From positions 8,680,001-8,744,000 of the forward strand of contig NC_065906.1 of the NCBI RefSeq assembly GCF_905147045.1: 64,000 nucleotides of DNA, given 5' to 3'. The notes under the pieces were generated by a model. That model searched no databases. It was given only the letters and a program-made list of their open reading frames with translations, and was not told the origin of the DNA. Below are positions 22,038 to 33,716 of this stretch, piece by piece. This stretch comes from Nymphalis io (taxonomy: Eukaryota > Arthropoda > Insecta > Lepidoptera > Nymphalidae). The position numbers were made by a program, and so were the translations under genes. Within the stretch, counting starts at the first letter, position 1; every line of letters begins with the position of its first letter.

Positions 22038-25000
22038 GTAAGCATTCAATAAATAACTCGTACTATAGTGTATTTCAGGCACATGGTGGTGCAACTTAAT
22101 GAAAAAAAAAACAAATAAAATTGATTAAAATGGTAACTACATATATTTATAGCATATAAAATTATACATAAATAATGCAATGACGTAGTGACTATTTACC
22201 TTTTTATGTATAAAGTGCAAAACAATCACCAAAAATCAAGTAACAAGTTATTTATTTGTGGAAATGGAGATCATAGTGCAATAAATTAATTTCTTAATTT
22301 TCAGAAAGATTTGGCAGCCAGAAAATTGACGATGAAGTTATTGCGAGATTTGAGAAAGTAACGGGAAAGAGAGGTAAATAAAATACAAATTAAAAACAAT
22401 GGTAGATAACTAGGGTCAATGTGATGATAAAATTATGCAATCTTTGTTACGGTCACTTTGGCAGAGTGCATGTTTGATAAATAGTTTAATAATAATTTTC
22501 AGCGCATCACTTTTTAAGGCGAGGCATATTCTTCTCCCACAGAGATATACACAGTATTTTGAATCTCTTCGAATCTGGCAAGAAGTTCTACCTGTACACA
22601 GGTAGAGGACCTTCATCTGATAGTATGCATATTGGGCATATGATACCATTTATGTTTACTAAGTAAGTTTTCATATAATGAATTATGCTAAAGAACAATC
22701 ACAATATTCACATTAAAAATAACTCCAGTTTTATTATTTTTATAAAATTTGTTGCAGTTATATATTTTGTTCATTGACTATGCTTAAATATAATTTATAT
22801 ATTATAGTTTTAAAATAATAATAATTATATATTACAGTTTTAAATAGCAGTCTTAGTTCATTTTTACGCATTTATTATTTTTAAACAATCATATTCATTG
22901 TTAATTATTTCTGAACAGATGGTTACAAGAAGTATTTGATGTTCCTTTAATTATTCAACTTACTGATGATGAGAAAATCCTGTGGAGGGATATTAAGGTT
23001 GAAGATGCTCGACAAATGGCTCACTCAAATGCCAAGGATATTATAGCAGTTGGCTTCAATCCTTCTAACACTTTCATCTTTAATGATCTAGATTTTATTG
23101 GGTACGTAAGATTGTTTTATATTCTATGTGGTACTTCTGTACCAAAATGAAATCAAATAATTACACTTTTATATTATTTAAATAACTACTATGAAATTAC
23201 TATTAAAATCCTGAGATATAACATATTATTAGTATATATGAAGGTGAAATTATTTACAAAGAATCAATTACATAATCTTATAGAAAGCATGTTAAATTAA
23301 TTTAAAATAAAAATATAGTAAATATATATCTTTTTATCTTGATAAATTATTTTTTTCTACTGTGCCATTATTGTTTGCAGACAGTGTCCAGCATTTTACC
23401 AGAATATGCTCAGAATACAAAAATGTGTTACCTTCAACCAAGTGAAAGGTATATTTGGTTTCGGAGACTCGGATATCATTGGAAAAATTACCTTTCCATC
23501 AATTGAGGCTGCTCCGGCTTTCTCAACCACATTTCCTTTTATTTTTGGCAATAAAGTAGTAAGTAATATGATTTTTTTTTAGTTGGGATCTGATCTGTTA
23601 CAGAAAATTCTTAAAATTAATATATGTAATTTATATTTTGATAATATGTATATTGTATATTATTATTACTATGGTTATCATTTATTTTAACCTATTTTAT
23701 TGAAAATAGTAACGTTTACTATGTGCTACTTGCCATTGGCTTAGTGTAATGTTAATTTTGATGGATCCCTTACCATTATGACATATATATATTTATATAC
23801 AACAATATCATTTGACATTAATACAAAGGATAAAATTTCTCTATTGTAAATAAATTTTACTGAATGAATTCTAGGTCCCGTGTCTAGTCCCGTGCGCCAT
23901 CGACCAGGACCCCTACTTCCGCATGACCCGCGATGTGGCAGCTCGCCTGAAGCTGCCGAAGCCGTCGCTACTGCACGCCACGTTCCTGCCGGCGCTGCAG
24001 GGCGCGCAGCACAAGATGTCCGCCAGCGACCCCAATGCCTCCATCTTCCTCAACGACACACCCAAGCAGATCAAGAACAAGGTATGTAAACATACGAATA
24101 TTATATATTTATTGGCATTCGCAAATTAAAACGAGCTTCTTTCTGCTCGGCTCAAGGCCTCGGCTTCTGAGGTAGAGCTTATTTCATCATTCTGCTCTAA
24201 TACAATAATGGTGGATACACATGTGACAGTTTTATCTAGTTTTTTTGACTATCGACTTTTGCAGGTGTGAGGAACAAAATGTTTTCCTTATCCACCAAGC
24301 AACAGATGCTCTAAAAAAACAAATTAAGCACATGAAAGAAGCACATAAAGCACATTCAGTGGTGCTAGACTGGGTTGGAATTCGTGGCCTTCGGCTAACT
24401 TGTGCTAATCACTGGGCCATCTTAAATGAATAAAACAAAAGATATTTTATTTTAAGATTTTCCTTTGAATTTTTTTGAATTTATAATTTTAGCTTCCTTT
24501 TACGTATGTTTATAAACCCGAGGGTCTTGCAACATAAGATTTTAAAGTGAAAGATTTGAAAATATTCATTAAAGTGTGAAACAAATATGAAATCCTAATT
24601 TAATTATAAATTTTTAATGGTATTCCACAGATAAATAAATATGCTTTCTCGGGGGGTCAACCGACTGTTGAGGAGCACAGAGAGAAAGGTGGTAACTCAG
24701 ATGTAGACATATCATTTAAATACTTAACTTTCTTCCTGGAAGATGATGACAGATTAGCTGAGGTAAGAATCTTTAATATATATGATTTATATGAATACAT
24801 AACAAATTAAATAAGCTATGTAACAATTACACCTTTATGACAATAAAGGTCTTTTTTAAAAAGAAACTTGCACGATGCATGAGTGTAAGCATAAACTCAT
24901 TATTATACCTAGAAATTTTGGCCCTTTGTGTTTTCAGGAAAATAAAAAATGCATGTTTTTGAAGTTACAATCTTTCTATTTTACAGATTAAAAAATTATA

Positions 25001-25154
25001 CGAATCGGGTCAAATGTTAACTGGAGAATTGAAGAAAATAGCTATAGACACCATCACCCCCATCATACAAGATTATCAGGCTCGAAGGGCCAAGGTCACG
25101 GACGAGGTCATGAAAGAATTCTTTGCTATACGGAAATTAAATTTCCAATTGTGA
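21929..25154 (+). CDS. TrpRS: Cytosolic tryptophanyl-tRNA synthetase (8 coding exons)
   Basis: Exons: 21929-22037, 22305-22373, 22503-22662, 22919-23101, 23381-23558, 23875-24081, 24631-24762, 24987-25154. They join in frame to 1206 nt, 401 residues. It charges tRNA-Trp with tryptophan in the cytosol (class Ic synthetase). Signatures: HHFLRRGIFFSHRD (61-74), YTGRGPSSDSMHIGHMIPF with the ATP-binding HIGH at 102-105, ITFPSIEAAPAFSTTFPF, IDQDPYFRMTRDVA, KMSAS loop (280-284), YAFSGGQPTVEEHR and KYLTFFLEDDDRL. The length fits the eukaryotic catalytic core. An in-frame TAA two codons before ATG fixes the start, so this transcript has no N-terminal WHEP domain (vertebrate WARS1 has one). All splice sites are GT-AG. 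Identity is essentially certain. Confidence 0.97.
22305..22373 (+). CDS. TrpRS: TrpRS coding exon 2
   Basis: Acceptor ATTTTCAG|AAAGAT; donor AGAG|GTAAAT. Encodes KRFGSQKIDDEVIARFEKVT GKR. Confidence 0.93.
22503..22662 (+). CDS. TrpRS: TrpRS coding exon 3 (HIGH motif)
   Basis: Acceptor TTTTCAG|CGCATC; donor ACTAA|GTAAGT. Encodes AHHFLRRGIFFSHRDIHSIL to GHMIPFMFTK, including the HIGH signature. Confidence 0.95.
22919..23101 (+). CDS. TrpRS: TrpRS coding exon 4
   Basis: Acceptor CTGAACAG|ATGGTT; donor ATTGG|GTACGT. Encodes WLQEVFDVPLIIQLTDDEKI to FIFNDLDFIG. Confidence 0.95.
23381..23558 (+). CDS. TrpRS: TrpRS coding exon 5
   Basis: Acceptor TGTTTGCAG|ACAGTG; donor AAAGTA|GTAAGT. Encodes QCPAFYQNMLRIQKCVTFNQ, then GIFGFGDSDIIGKITFPSIE. 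Confidence 0.95.
23875..24081 (+). CDS. TrpRS: TrpRS coding exon 6 (KMSAS loop)
   Basis: Acceptor GAATTCTAG|GTCCCG; donor AACAAG|GTATGT. Encodes VPCLVPCAIDQDPYFRMTRD to KMSASDPNASIFLNDTPKQI KNK. G+C-rich compared with its flanks. Confidence 0.96.
24125..24430 (-). repeat. Old family A SINE in TrpRS intron 6
   Basis: Read on the minus strand: GATGGCCCAGTGATTAGCAC ... CTAGCACCACTGAATGTGCT ... TTCATGTGCTTAATTTG ... AAGGAAAACAT ... CTGTCACATGTGTATCCACC ... ATGAAATAAGCTCTACCTCA. Clearly diverged from the younger copies. It accounts for the plus-strand frame at 24245-24433. Confidence 0.75.
24631..24762 (+). CDS. TrpRS: TrpRS coding exon 7
   Basis: Acceptor ATTCCACAG|ATAAAT; donor GCTGAG|GTAAGA. 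132 nt, phase 0. Encodes INKYAFSGGQPTVEEHREKG to YLTFFLEDDDRLAE. Confidence 0.95.
24987..25154 (+). CDS. TrpRS: TrpRS coding exon 8 (C-terminus)
   Basis: Acceptor ATTTTACAG|ATTAAA. Encodes IKKLYESGQMLTGELKKIAI to EVMKEFFAIRKLNFQL and TGA at 25152-25154. Confidence 0.95.
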   Translation: MKKLYESGQMLTGELKKIAIDTITPIIQDYQARRAKVTDEVMKEFFAIRKLNFQL

Positions 25155-25217
25155 AGCAAATTATGTTTGTATATTATGAAATACAGATTACAAAAATACT
25201 TTTGTGCCTGCATATTC

Positions 25218-25223
25218 AATAAA
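25218..25223 (+). other. TrpRS polyadenylation signal AATAAA
   Basis: AATAAA 64 nt after the TrpRS stop codon. Confidence 0.6.
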
Positions 25224-26990
25224 TGTTATATCAATATTCATAAAAAGTTATTATATTGCTTATGGATTACATTTCAGGATTCGATAATCAATCAATCAAA
25301 AAAGGTACACGACACAAATAAGTTTAGCTTTTTCACAGTTTGAGAAAGTTTTTTCACGGTTTTTTATCTTATAATTGTATAAAGTTATTATATTGAGTTA
25401 TTACTTCATAGCTACAGAGTTCTGTGTACTGGTAATATAATGAAAAGGTATACTTATGTTCATTATTGTTCTTAACATTAAATCTTCCATATAATTATAA
25501 AATATTAAAAACTTGTATGGATGTGATTGTTCCTTTAACAATAAGAATTTTGTAGAACTTTTGTTTTTCATATCGATGGCGATTCTTAAATTCTCATTTT
25601 TATTATTATATACATAGTGTTGTGTAATTATGGGGTGCAAAATTACAATCAGCTTTATTAATTAAATTTTTCAAAAAGATTATAAGTACAAATGTCATCA
25701 ATATGACATATTTTTTTAGTATAATAAACAGACTTAGTTATTCTTAGATATTTTTTTTTGATTTTTTAAATATATATTTAAGTATCCGTACTTACATCGT
25801 GGGTATGTTTTAATTTGATAAGGTAAAGAAAGCATTTAAATTCCTCAGTATTTCATTGTGTTCATTGATCATTTATGGATTTTTTTAGTTTAAAATTTTT
25901 GCGTCTGTGCCTTGTAGGCCTAATACTGCTACTATAAGAGTATATTATGTCTTTATTTAAAACTGAATATGTACTTTACTTAAATGTTTAATCTGAAATT
26001 GATAATTTGGTTTTGTTAATTAACATGAATGTTTTAATTGTAAATTTTACACTACAGGTAACGAAAATAATTTATTGTATTATATATTTAAAATGTTTTC
26101 TGTTGTTTAGGCTATAATGTCTAGAAGTGTTTGATGTGGCGATTTTTTTTTTAATTATGTTGGCTTAGACTTGCTTATTTAAGCCAATACACGTTAAAAT
26201 AACGATAATCCAATAATGCAATCATGACCTGTTCACAATATGAACCTTACTTTTTTTAATGTTAAATTTCCTTTGTAAATATAAATGTCAAGTTCTGTAA
26301 GGCCTTGTTTATTTGGCTGTGGTAAATGCATAAAGAATTTATTTTTTGCAAAGAAATAAACTACTATTTCAAACATATATACATTTTGTTTTATTTAAAT
26401 AAAAACTCTTTGTTTACGTTGTTTACAATTACTAATGAATAAGCAAATTGGATGGTGACTTAAAGACCTTATACAAAGACATACCAATAATTAATATTGC
26501 ATAAAATAATTAAATTATTGATATCTTTTCGAATTGCTAAAAAAAAAGAAACAATAATTAACGTAATATTAATTAAAATTTAACGATAACATAAATAAAG
26601 CTTTTTACAAATACAAAGTCACCTTTGCGTTTAAAAATAAAATTTAAGAAATTTTTATATCAAAGTGAGAACGAAGCGAACACGACAATACGAAAAGACA
26701 AAACCTTTTTGAACACTAAGAAGCGTACCACAACACTTGTGTACACAATACCGACTTTGATCGAATATACATGACAATAGAACACCAGAGTGGATGACAC
26801 AGTTACACCTCACAACAGGTAACCGGTGGACGAAATTTGTGAAATTATTTAAAATCAAGACTAACAAGTTTGTATATTTAAAATTAAACTTTAACTACCT
26901 CATGCATTACCAAAGGCATCGTGTACAATCAGCTTAATCAAAACTTTTATCAATGACTATCATTTTAAATTTTTAACGACAGCTTAAGAA
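25224..26990. other. Intergenic region, TrpRS to bHLH gene
   Basis: AT-rich and without a recognisable gene. The minus-strand frame at 26655-26867 and other short frames lack codon pattern or homology that I can recognise. The last few hundred bases should contain the bHLH gene promoter; no TATA box can be fixed. Confidence 0.5.
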
Positions 26991-27267
26991 ATGTACAGTC
27001 AAGCATACGAAGACTCACCGTTGCCATTAATAGCGAATTACACAGTTATAAAGGAGGGGGTAATAGAAGATAAGAGAGAGACAGATGATCGCGTTATTCT
27101 AGAAATTGGAAGGCAAGATGATAAGCCCAGAGAAGAACTCACTTTTTCTCATAAGAAATATGATAAAACGATTTCGCATCACAGGTCTTATATTTTGGAA
27201 GATTACTCAGAACCGAGAAGGATTACGTATTTTAGACCTCATGAATTGGAACAATCCTCCCACGAAA
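26991..27267 (+). CDS. bHLH gene coding exon 1
   Basis: MYSQAYEDSPLPLIANYTVI to HELEQSSHE. Donor GAAA|GTAAGT, phase 1. A charged N-terminus without a domain I recognise. Confidence 0.85.
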
Positions 27268-28755
27268 GTAAGTAAAGTCCAAATTTTATTGTTCTACTAA
27301 GATTCATGTTGGATGATTGTACATTGTATGTCTCAGCTTAGTTGGGCGATTTTAACATCAAAGTCGAAAAGTTAAACTTTTCTGTTGTTTCTACTGTACA
27401 TACTTCTAATATATTTTATTTATATTAATGTATTCGTAATTGTTTAGTTTTCTCACAGGTTAATAGTATGTACGGTTCAAATAAGCTTAAAAGCTGTTCT
27501 AACCAATCGATAGACCTGAAAAATTGAACATGTTTTGGTAGTACAACAGTATCTTGATTGAATTCGTTTTAGAGTTACATTAAATACGAGTTTGTTATTA
27601 TTAGGAAAGATTTTATAAAAAAAATATAGGTATTTGTAAATGATCAAATAATTTGTGTTTTATTTATCCAATCTAAGTCATTTCAAAATTCTGAATAAAG
27701 TTTTTACAATAATATTTAAAAGTACTTGTCCTTGTAAAACAAAAGAACAAAAGATTTATTTTTCATTAACGTGTAAGAACGCAATACAGCTTTGTTACAA
27801 TTTTAGGTCTTAGATATATGGAACACGAAGATTACAGGGACGTAAACATGATAGATGCAGCTAGTTCTAAGTCTTCTATTGACTTCTCACACGAATCTCA
27901 CGATAATAGCAGACTTTCTGATGATCAGCAAGACGCCATTTTGAACTGGAAAGAGCGGGCAATGCAACTAGAGAAAGGTCTGTAAAAACTTGTGTTTACT
28001 TTCGATACATTTTAAATGACGTCATCATGTATTTTATTTTTTTATATAAGTATATTATTAACTTGAATGCTACTTTATTTCTATTATTGACTTAATTGTT
28101 TTTACGAATACATTACCAATACTAAAACTAAAAACATTAATATTAATTTCGATTTTGAACAATTTCGCAGAATACAAGAAGACAGCTTGTGATAGAGAGA
28201 GGACGCGAATGAGAGATATGAATCGTGCATTCGATTTGCTTCGTTCAAAGTTGCCAATAACTAAGCCTTCAAAAAAGAAGTATTCTAAAATTGAATGTCT
28301 CCGGTGAGTATTTTAATTTTTTTATTTAGCTGGTATAAATATGATAAAATTGATCTTCAGACATTGCATATGTCACTCCTTTCGCTAGTTCTACACTCAT
28401 GACCAAAAATCTCTCACAAGATTTATTCATCATTAGAAATACAAAATTTAACAAAAGTAATTGATAATAATGATTCAAGTAATTTAGAGTCGTGATTATA
28501 GCGTACAGTAGAGAGTATATTTTGTGAGCTGTCTTTCGCGTTAATTTAAATACATACCTATATACCTATGATATACCGTTTCTACATACCATTGCAAATT
28601 AATTAGTTTTTATAGTAATCAAATTATATGTTTTCAGGATAGCAATATGTTATATTCGGCACTTAGAGTACATGTTAGCAGACGGATCTGCAGAAAACTC
28701 AACTTTTTTCGATCCCCAAGTAACTGAGGAAAGGCAAAGACATCAAAGATTTTGA
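26991..28755 (+). CDS. bHLH transcription factor, probable Sage (4 coding exons)
   Basis: Exons 26991-27267, 27807-27977, 28171-28303 and 28638-28755 join in frame to 699 nt, 232 residues. Start ATG is preceded in frame by TAA (26985-26987). The bHLH lies at about 157-207: basic region DRERTRMRDMNRAFDLLRSK (binds E-box DNA), a loop with TKPSKKKYS, and helix 2 KIECLRIAICYIRHLEYML. The RMRDMNRAFD plus SKIE-LR-AI-YI pattern is that of the Mesp/Sage group of dimerising tissue-specific bHLH factors. Insect Sage controls salivary-gland genes and in silkworm acts in the silk gland, so this is my preferred call. The N-terminal 150 residues are acidic/charged and low in recognisable domains, and the C-terminus is short. 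Family is certain; orthology to Sage is probable only. Confidence 0.85.
27807..27977 (+). CDS. bHLH gene coding exon 2
   Basis: Acceptor CAATTTTAG|GTCTTA; donor AGAAAG|GTCTGT. Encodes LRYMEHEDYRDVNMIDAASS then a serine/aspartate-rich stretch and ILNWKERAMQLEK. The donor is chosen because it keeps the bHLH frame. Confidence 0.85.
28171..28303 (+). CDS. bHLH gene coding exon 3 (basic region, helix 1, loop)
   Basis: Acceptor TTTCGCAG|AATACA; donor CTCCG|GTGAGT. Encodes the basic region, helix 1 and loop, ending KYSKIECL. Confidence 0.93.
28638..28755 (+). CDS. bHLH gene coding exon 4 (helix 2, C-terminus)
   Basis: Acceptor TTTTCAG|GATAGC. Encodes RIAICYIRHLEYMLADGSAE and ends RQRHQRF, TGA at 28753-28755. 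AATAAA follows at 28777-28782. Confidence 0.9.
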
Positions 28756-28776
28756 CATATATTATTATGCTTTTCG

Positions 28777-28782
28777 AATAAA
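28777..28782 (+). other. bHLH gene polyadenylation signal AATAAA
   Basis: AATAAA 21 nt after the stop codon; close but usable. 28783-29257 beyond it shows no gene. Confidence 0.45.
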
Positions 28783-29257
28783 ATAATGGTGCCGAAATTG
28801 TTTTTTTAATAAGCATTTTGATTAAGCTATGAAAAATAATTATTACGAAATGATCCACAAATATATTTCAATAGTAACTTATGCCAACGCCTTTTTACTT
28901 TTTTGTACCGGCTTAATTGATAGATGACTTATGACAGAAATAAACGAAGTATCCAAGATCCAAATCCAATTTCTTCGAAAAATTACATATCTTACTTTAA
29001 ATAAACTGAAATGTTTATCATTTTCAACACTTATCGACAAAATGTAAGAGGGATATCAAAAGCGAAATTCTTAATAATGCTGTCAAAGCTCAATTCAAAT
29101 TTATTCTTACACAATTTTCAAGTTAAGACATTATCATATTAAAAAATAATAAAAATTTCATTAAAAAATTGTTACACTTGTTGCATAACATATTTCAAAA
29201 CATTACATATTTTATTTCCATTTCTATCCTACAAACCACTATTAATATATAATATTT

Positions 29258-29373
29258 TCAACCCGATTTTTTCTTAATTTTTCGTTCTTTATCCAGTTCA
29301 GCCTGCCTTCTTTCGAGAGCTTTAAGATAATCGATGTATGCACATTTGATTATCAAAGGTACTTTAACGACAC
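29258..29373 (-). CDS. Membrane-protein gene, last exon
   Basis: Acceptor TTTTATAG|GTGTCG. Encodes VVKVPLIIKCAYIDYLKALE, RRQAELDKERKIKKKSG and a stop at 29260-29258. The positively charged tail after a short hydrophobic stretch is typical of a cytosolic C-terminus. Confidence 0.5.
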
Positions 29374-30567
29374 CTATAAAAGAACAATTAATATTATAAT
29401 AAAAATTCTTATCTTGTATAAACTTGAAAAAAAGTACAAATTTTAATGTACAAAAATATATTTTAAATATTTTATTTTACAAAATGGCTTCGCTCCCGTT
29501 ATAATCGAGATCGAGTTAAACGGGATAAAAAGACCAAAATATTTTAATTAAGTCATATTTTAGCTGTGCATAAAGCATAAAGCATGAAGAAGTAACAAAA
29601 ATTAATAACACGCACGTATTTATGATATTAGTGCGATTATTTTAGTAGTTAAATAAAAATGGACATAGTGAATTTTTGTAAAGCCTCTTTATATACAATT
29701 TTAGTAGTATTTCAATTTGCTAGGACAACGATATATTTGGCATAACTTACTCTAGAACATGATACATATGTACCAAAGCTAAAGCAGCGGCCAGTAATAG
29801 AAAAAAATACAACCCTTCAAAAGTTACATACATATTATCGTTGAATGCAAACTGAAATAAAATCTATAATAAATGCAAGTTAACTAATAATGAAAACTCT
29901 AAGGGATAACCTTAAAACTAATGATAAAAGTAAAAGATGTATTTAAAAGTTATAGAAAAATATAACAACATTTCTAAAGATACAAAGTATTTAATATTAT
30001 CAATGTAATAAGAAATTAATGAAAAAACTCAAAACAATCAAACGAAACGATTGCCAATATTATGATATATGTATGGCAGGTCACTCTACTGCCGAAAAAT
30101 CTGGACTCCACGATTCAGAAATACAATAATGCTAATGACCGCAATATTAATACAATAACAAAATACGTACTTTTTTATAACTTTTGATAGACTCAGCCGG
30201 TTTTGATGAAATAAAGACCAAAAGTAACCTTAAAATATTTCTTATAATAATTCAATTATTTCAATTTGTAATTTTCAGCCGTTTCATAAATTAGCCCGAA
30301 CAAACAAATAGACAGACAAAAATAAAAAATAAAATGTTTTAGTAACTCATAAATAGCCATATATATACTTTATAACAATATTTTATTTATCTACTTAATA
30401 AAAATACATAAAAGCGAATTAATGAAAATGTAATCAAGGTGATAATAACAAAGGAAGTTAAAAAAATTAACTATTCAACGACCCGTTTTACCTGAAAAAC
30501 ATGTCGTAACGAAACTTTTGTACATGGCGTACAATGGTGCCAGTAGACTCTCAGAACATTCTTTTCT
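29258..30567 (-). CDS. Putative small membrane protein with KKxx tail (partial model)
   Basis: Three exon-like pieces on the minus strand: 30567-30492, 29851-29751 and 29373-29258. The middle one encodes FAFNDNMYVTFEGLYFFLLL followed by AAALALVHMYHVLE, a clear hydrophobic helix. The last encodes VVKVPLIIKCAYIDYLKALE, then a charged tail ending KKKSG, TGA. KKSG at the very end fits the dilysine ER-retrieval motif. The first two pieces join in phase 0 (CATGTTTTTCAG | TTTGCATTC). The second ends in phase 2 (CTA GA|GTAAGT) while the third needs phase 1, so a small exon is missing or the last piece is read otherwise (direct joining stops after HVLECR). I do not recognise the family. The 5' end is not found. 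30568-34093 upstream holds no convincing exon. Confidence 0.4.
29751..29851 (-). CDS. Membrane-protein gene, transmembrane exon
   Basis: Acceptor TTATTTCAG|TTTGCA; strong donor CTAGA|GTAAGT. The other two frames contain stops, so phase 0 entry is forced. Encodes one hydrophobic segment of about 20 residues. Confidence 0.6.
30492..30567 (-). CDS. Membrane-protein gene, exon-like segment 1
   Basis: Acceptor TGTTTCCAG|AGAAAA; donor TTTTCAG|GTAAAA. In the frame that joins the next exon it reads EKNVLRVYWHHCTPCTKVSL RHVFQ. Another frame reads RKECSESLLAPLYAMYKSFV and is also open, so the frame rests on the join. Confidence 0.4.
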
Positions 30568-33500
30568 CTGGAAACAATATATATTTTTTGCATCGAAGGA
30601 AAATAGTGCGAACAATTTTAATAACCTTTCTCGTCATACAAATTACACGAACTGAAATATATTAGGGATATAATTTAATTTTATGCACACGGGTTTTTAC
30701 ACGGGAAAAAGAGTTAAAAGATTAAAAATGTGATGTTAATAATCAGGATACTGTTTGGTGGCAGTGTCAAGCTTATCTTATATGTAAGCGGGGAATTTGG
30801 TTTATAATAAAAAAATATTACTGAATTGCTGTTTTATACTCGTCGTTATTAAAAAACTAAAAATGTAACATAATACAAATAAGGAGTTCGAAAATTATGC
30901 AAACGTTTATTAGAATAGACAAAAATGTAATAGAAACTACTTAAAATTATTCGAGTAAATTAAGTTCCATTGTTTATTTAGAAATCCGCAACAGAAATTA
31001 AATTGCAAAAAAATATCTTATGAACTTGTCTTTTACTCATTCTGACTAAATAATTTGTTTAAACTAGCATTGTATTTTACTTTAATTACAACTATTTTTT
31101 AATGTCATTAAGTTATTCATAAATTAATTTAATAGTTAACCTGTTATCTATTTAAAAACTTTATGTCTTCGCAAATGTGAACAATGTTTTTTTTTTTGTC
31201 CGCGACATTGTCAATGATATGACCCATTTATACTAGGGAGTTATCAACGTCAAGGAAGTCCCTTCCTGTATTCAAGGGTTTTCTGTTTATGGGTATTTAT
31301 AGCTATCACGCATTGGATTCATGGATTGTAGTTGGATGTTCAAGGTAAAATGTCAAAGTAAAATATATATTATTTTAAACATAGCTACATTAATAATCAA
31401 TATTCTTAAAATATCGCTTTGAATGTCGAGCTTAAGTTTGAACTAAATATAAGCAATCATTTTATTTGAAAAGAAAGAATAGGAGCGGACTGGTAAAGTA
31501 AGTATTGGAATGAATGAATATTAGAGAATGACGTCCCTCGTATGTAGCCTGCGCCAAGTTACTAGGGCATCATATAAAATGTAGAGAGATTGATCACAAG
31601 AGACGTTTAATATCCATCGATTCAGTACGGCATGTACTAACTAGGAATTCAGAATGAACATGCAGTTTCAAGTAGAATATAAACAATATCACAAGTATCA
31701 AACAACGTTATAAAGCCATTCGCCGAGGCGCTCTAACTGAGGAAGGACGTTACTGAGTTGTTTCCGATACAAGACGAAATATTAGCGTTGGTCATACAGA
31801 GTTACTATACACCAGGATTTCAGAGCTTAGGGAGTAGTCGTAACATCATCGTTCAGCCATTCGGGCCGTGGCCTGTAGTCGGGGATGGACGTATTGCGCT
31901 GGTAGGCAGCACTTGTACACGACGAGTTCGACATTGGACTGAATGGGATTCGAAGTACTAGGAAAACATAGGTTGCTCAGAGGTTATTTATAATTCTCGT
32001 TTGAAAAGATACTTTGCGGTGCTTTGCGTTTTTGTAGATTAGTTACTTTTAAACATTGTATCGAGGTAGTTTGTAATGCAATTTATAATTTTAACGCTAT
32101 ACAAACAAATATCGCGTCCATTTGTTTATCTCAACTTAGTCATTTATTCTCTATTTAAATTGAAATAAATTAGGCCGTTCATAATTAACATTAATTCATA
32201 GTTAACAGAATAATATAATTAAATAAATTTGTAATCTTAACAAATTTAATAATACTTTTACAATAAAATAATAGTTTTGTTATAAATTTAACTTATCTTT
32301 TCATTAACGATAAAAACACAAATAATTAAATGCTTAACATACGCCTCTAATTGTACGTTCTCTTTATATGTATATAACATTCAATAATCTGTATGTAAGT
32401 TAGATAATTAGTACCATTATTCATATGGGCCATTTAATGTAAGCTGAAAATAAATGTGCGGCAAGTAAGCGTGACTCTATCTTCATACACGGTACGAGCT
32501 ACAAATTAAAGTCATATACAAACTTAAGTCATAATATAACATACAATTAAATCTTAAACATCGTCGATAAGAGGGATTTTCTTCTCCCAAGCCATAAAAC
32601 CGTCCATTAAAATAACCGATGAGTGTCGTACTTGTTTTATTAACTTATTTTAATTAAAAATTATATGTCCGGTTAAAGAATCTTTATTCTCATCAAGTAT
32701 GTTGTATGTCATTGGTATTTCGTACCTAAAATATTCTAAAAGTGTATCTGACCTAATTTATATGTACCTAATAAATAAATAAAAATATACGGGTAAGCAG
32801 TAGCGTATTTAAAGATTGGCACCCCGGGTACAAAAAACCCACCATTTTATTTGCTTAATTTTTGTTTTTGTTATTAAGAGTATGTAAGCAACTAATATTG
32901 AATTTTAGAGTACTCGTATGATGTTGATTATATAGACTCATAATTTTTTTTAAAAAAATAATTAAAATGTAACAAAAAATGGGTAACGATTATGATAGCC
33001 GCTTTTGCTGGCACCCTTACAAACCTGCGGCTCTGGCCACGTGCCCATAGGGAAATACAAAAATGCCTTATAATAAGGGTCTTTTCTCCATGCAAGTTTG
33101 TCTTCAAATATTTTTTTATTTATATTATTTTATTAAGTTCAAATATTTTGTACTTATTTTTACTGAGCACAGGAAACGGTTTATCAAAATCAGCACAAAT
33201 ATTAAAGCTCTACGAGGGTCAAGATGGGTCGCCCACGATTTTACTGAAATGTAATTCATTAACACGGAAAGTAGACTCTACTACTCTTTTCAATCAATTA
33301 TTAATACTAATTTATAAAATAATTAATTTTATGATTGAAACGTAACATAAGAATTGCCAATAAAGCAATTTACTATGATAACGTTCTTGTTTTTATTCGT
33401 CCATTGAATAAAAAATACTCCATTTAAAAAAAATATATTTTAAAACTACCTATGTGGTAGCTTATAAAATACGCGAACAATTCTAATAAAATAAAACCAT

Positions 33501-33589
33501 GATTTACAAAGAGATTACTTATACTACTACCAATGCTAGTTTCCGCATGCGCCCTTGCCAGCGTGTGGAGGGAAGGGAGGGGGGCAAGT

Positions 33590-33710
33590 GCTATGACATT
33601 TTCTGTTCCTCTGACTACGTGTATGCAAAATTTCATGATAATCGACTGAGTAGTTAAGACGTGGAAGCGTTAACAAACAGACAACTCACTTTCGTAATAA
33701 TAAAATTATT
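33590..33710 (-). repeat. Dispersed repeat, CGAAAGTGAGTT type
   Basis: Minus strand reads TATTATTACGAAAGTGAGTT, then GTCTGTTTGTTAACGCTTCC and CATGAAATTTTGCATACACG. This is the same opening as 46745-46960 and a form of non-autonomous element common in Lepidoptera. Confidence 0.5.
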
Positions 33711-33716
33711 TAGGAT

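Noticed and set aside
24245..24433. Additional TrpRS exon or nested gene in intron 6
   Set aside because: The segment is the reverse of an old SINE, and exons 6 and 7 join in frame without it.
26655..26867. 70-codon minus-strand frame (Cys/Val-rich)
   Set aside because: No splice signals, no recognised similarity, AT-rich context; most likely chance.
31758..31961. 67-codon plus-strand frame (MFPIQDEILALVIQSYYTPG)
   Set aside because: It begins at TTG, has no neighbouring exons and no recognisable product; probably chance.
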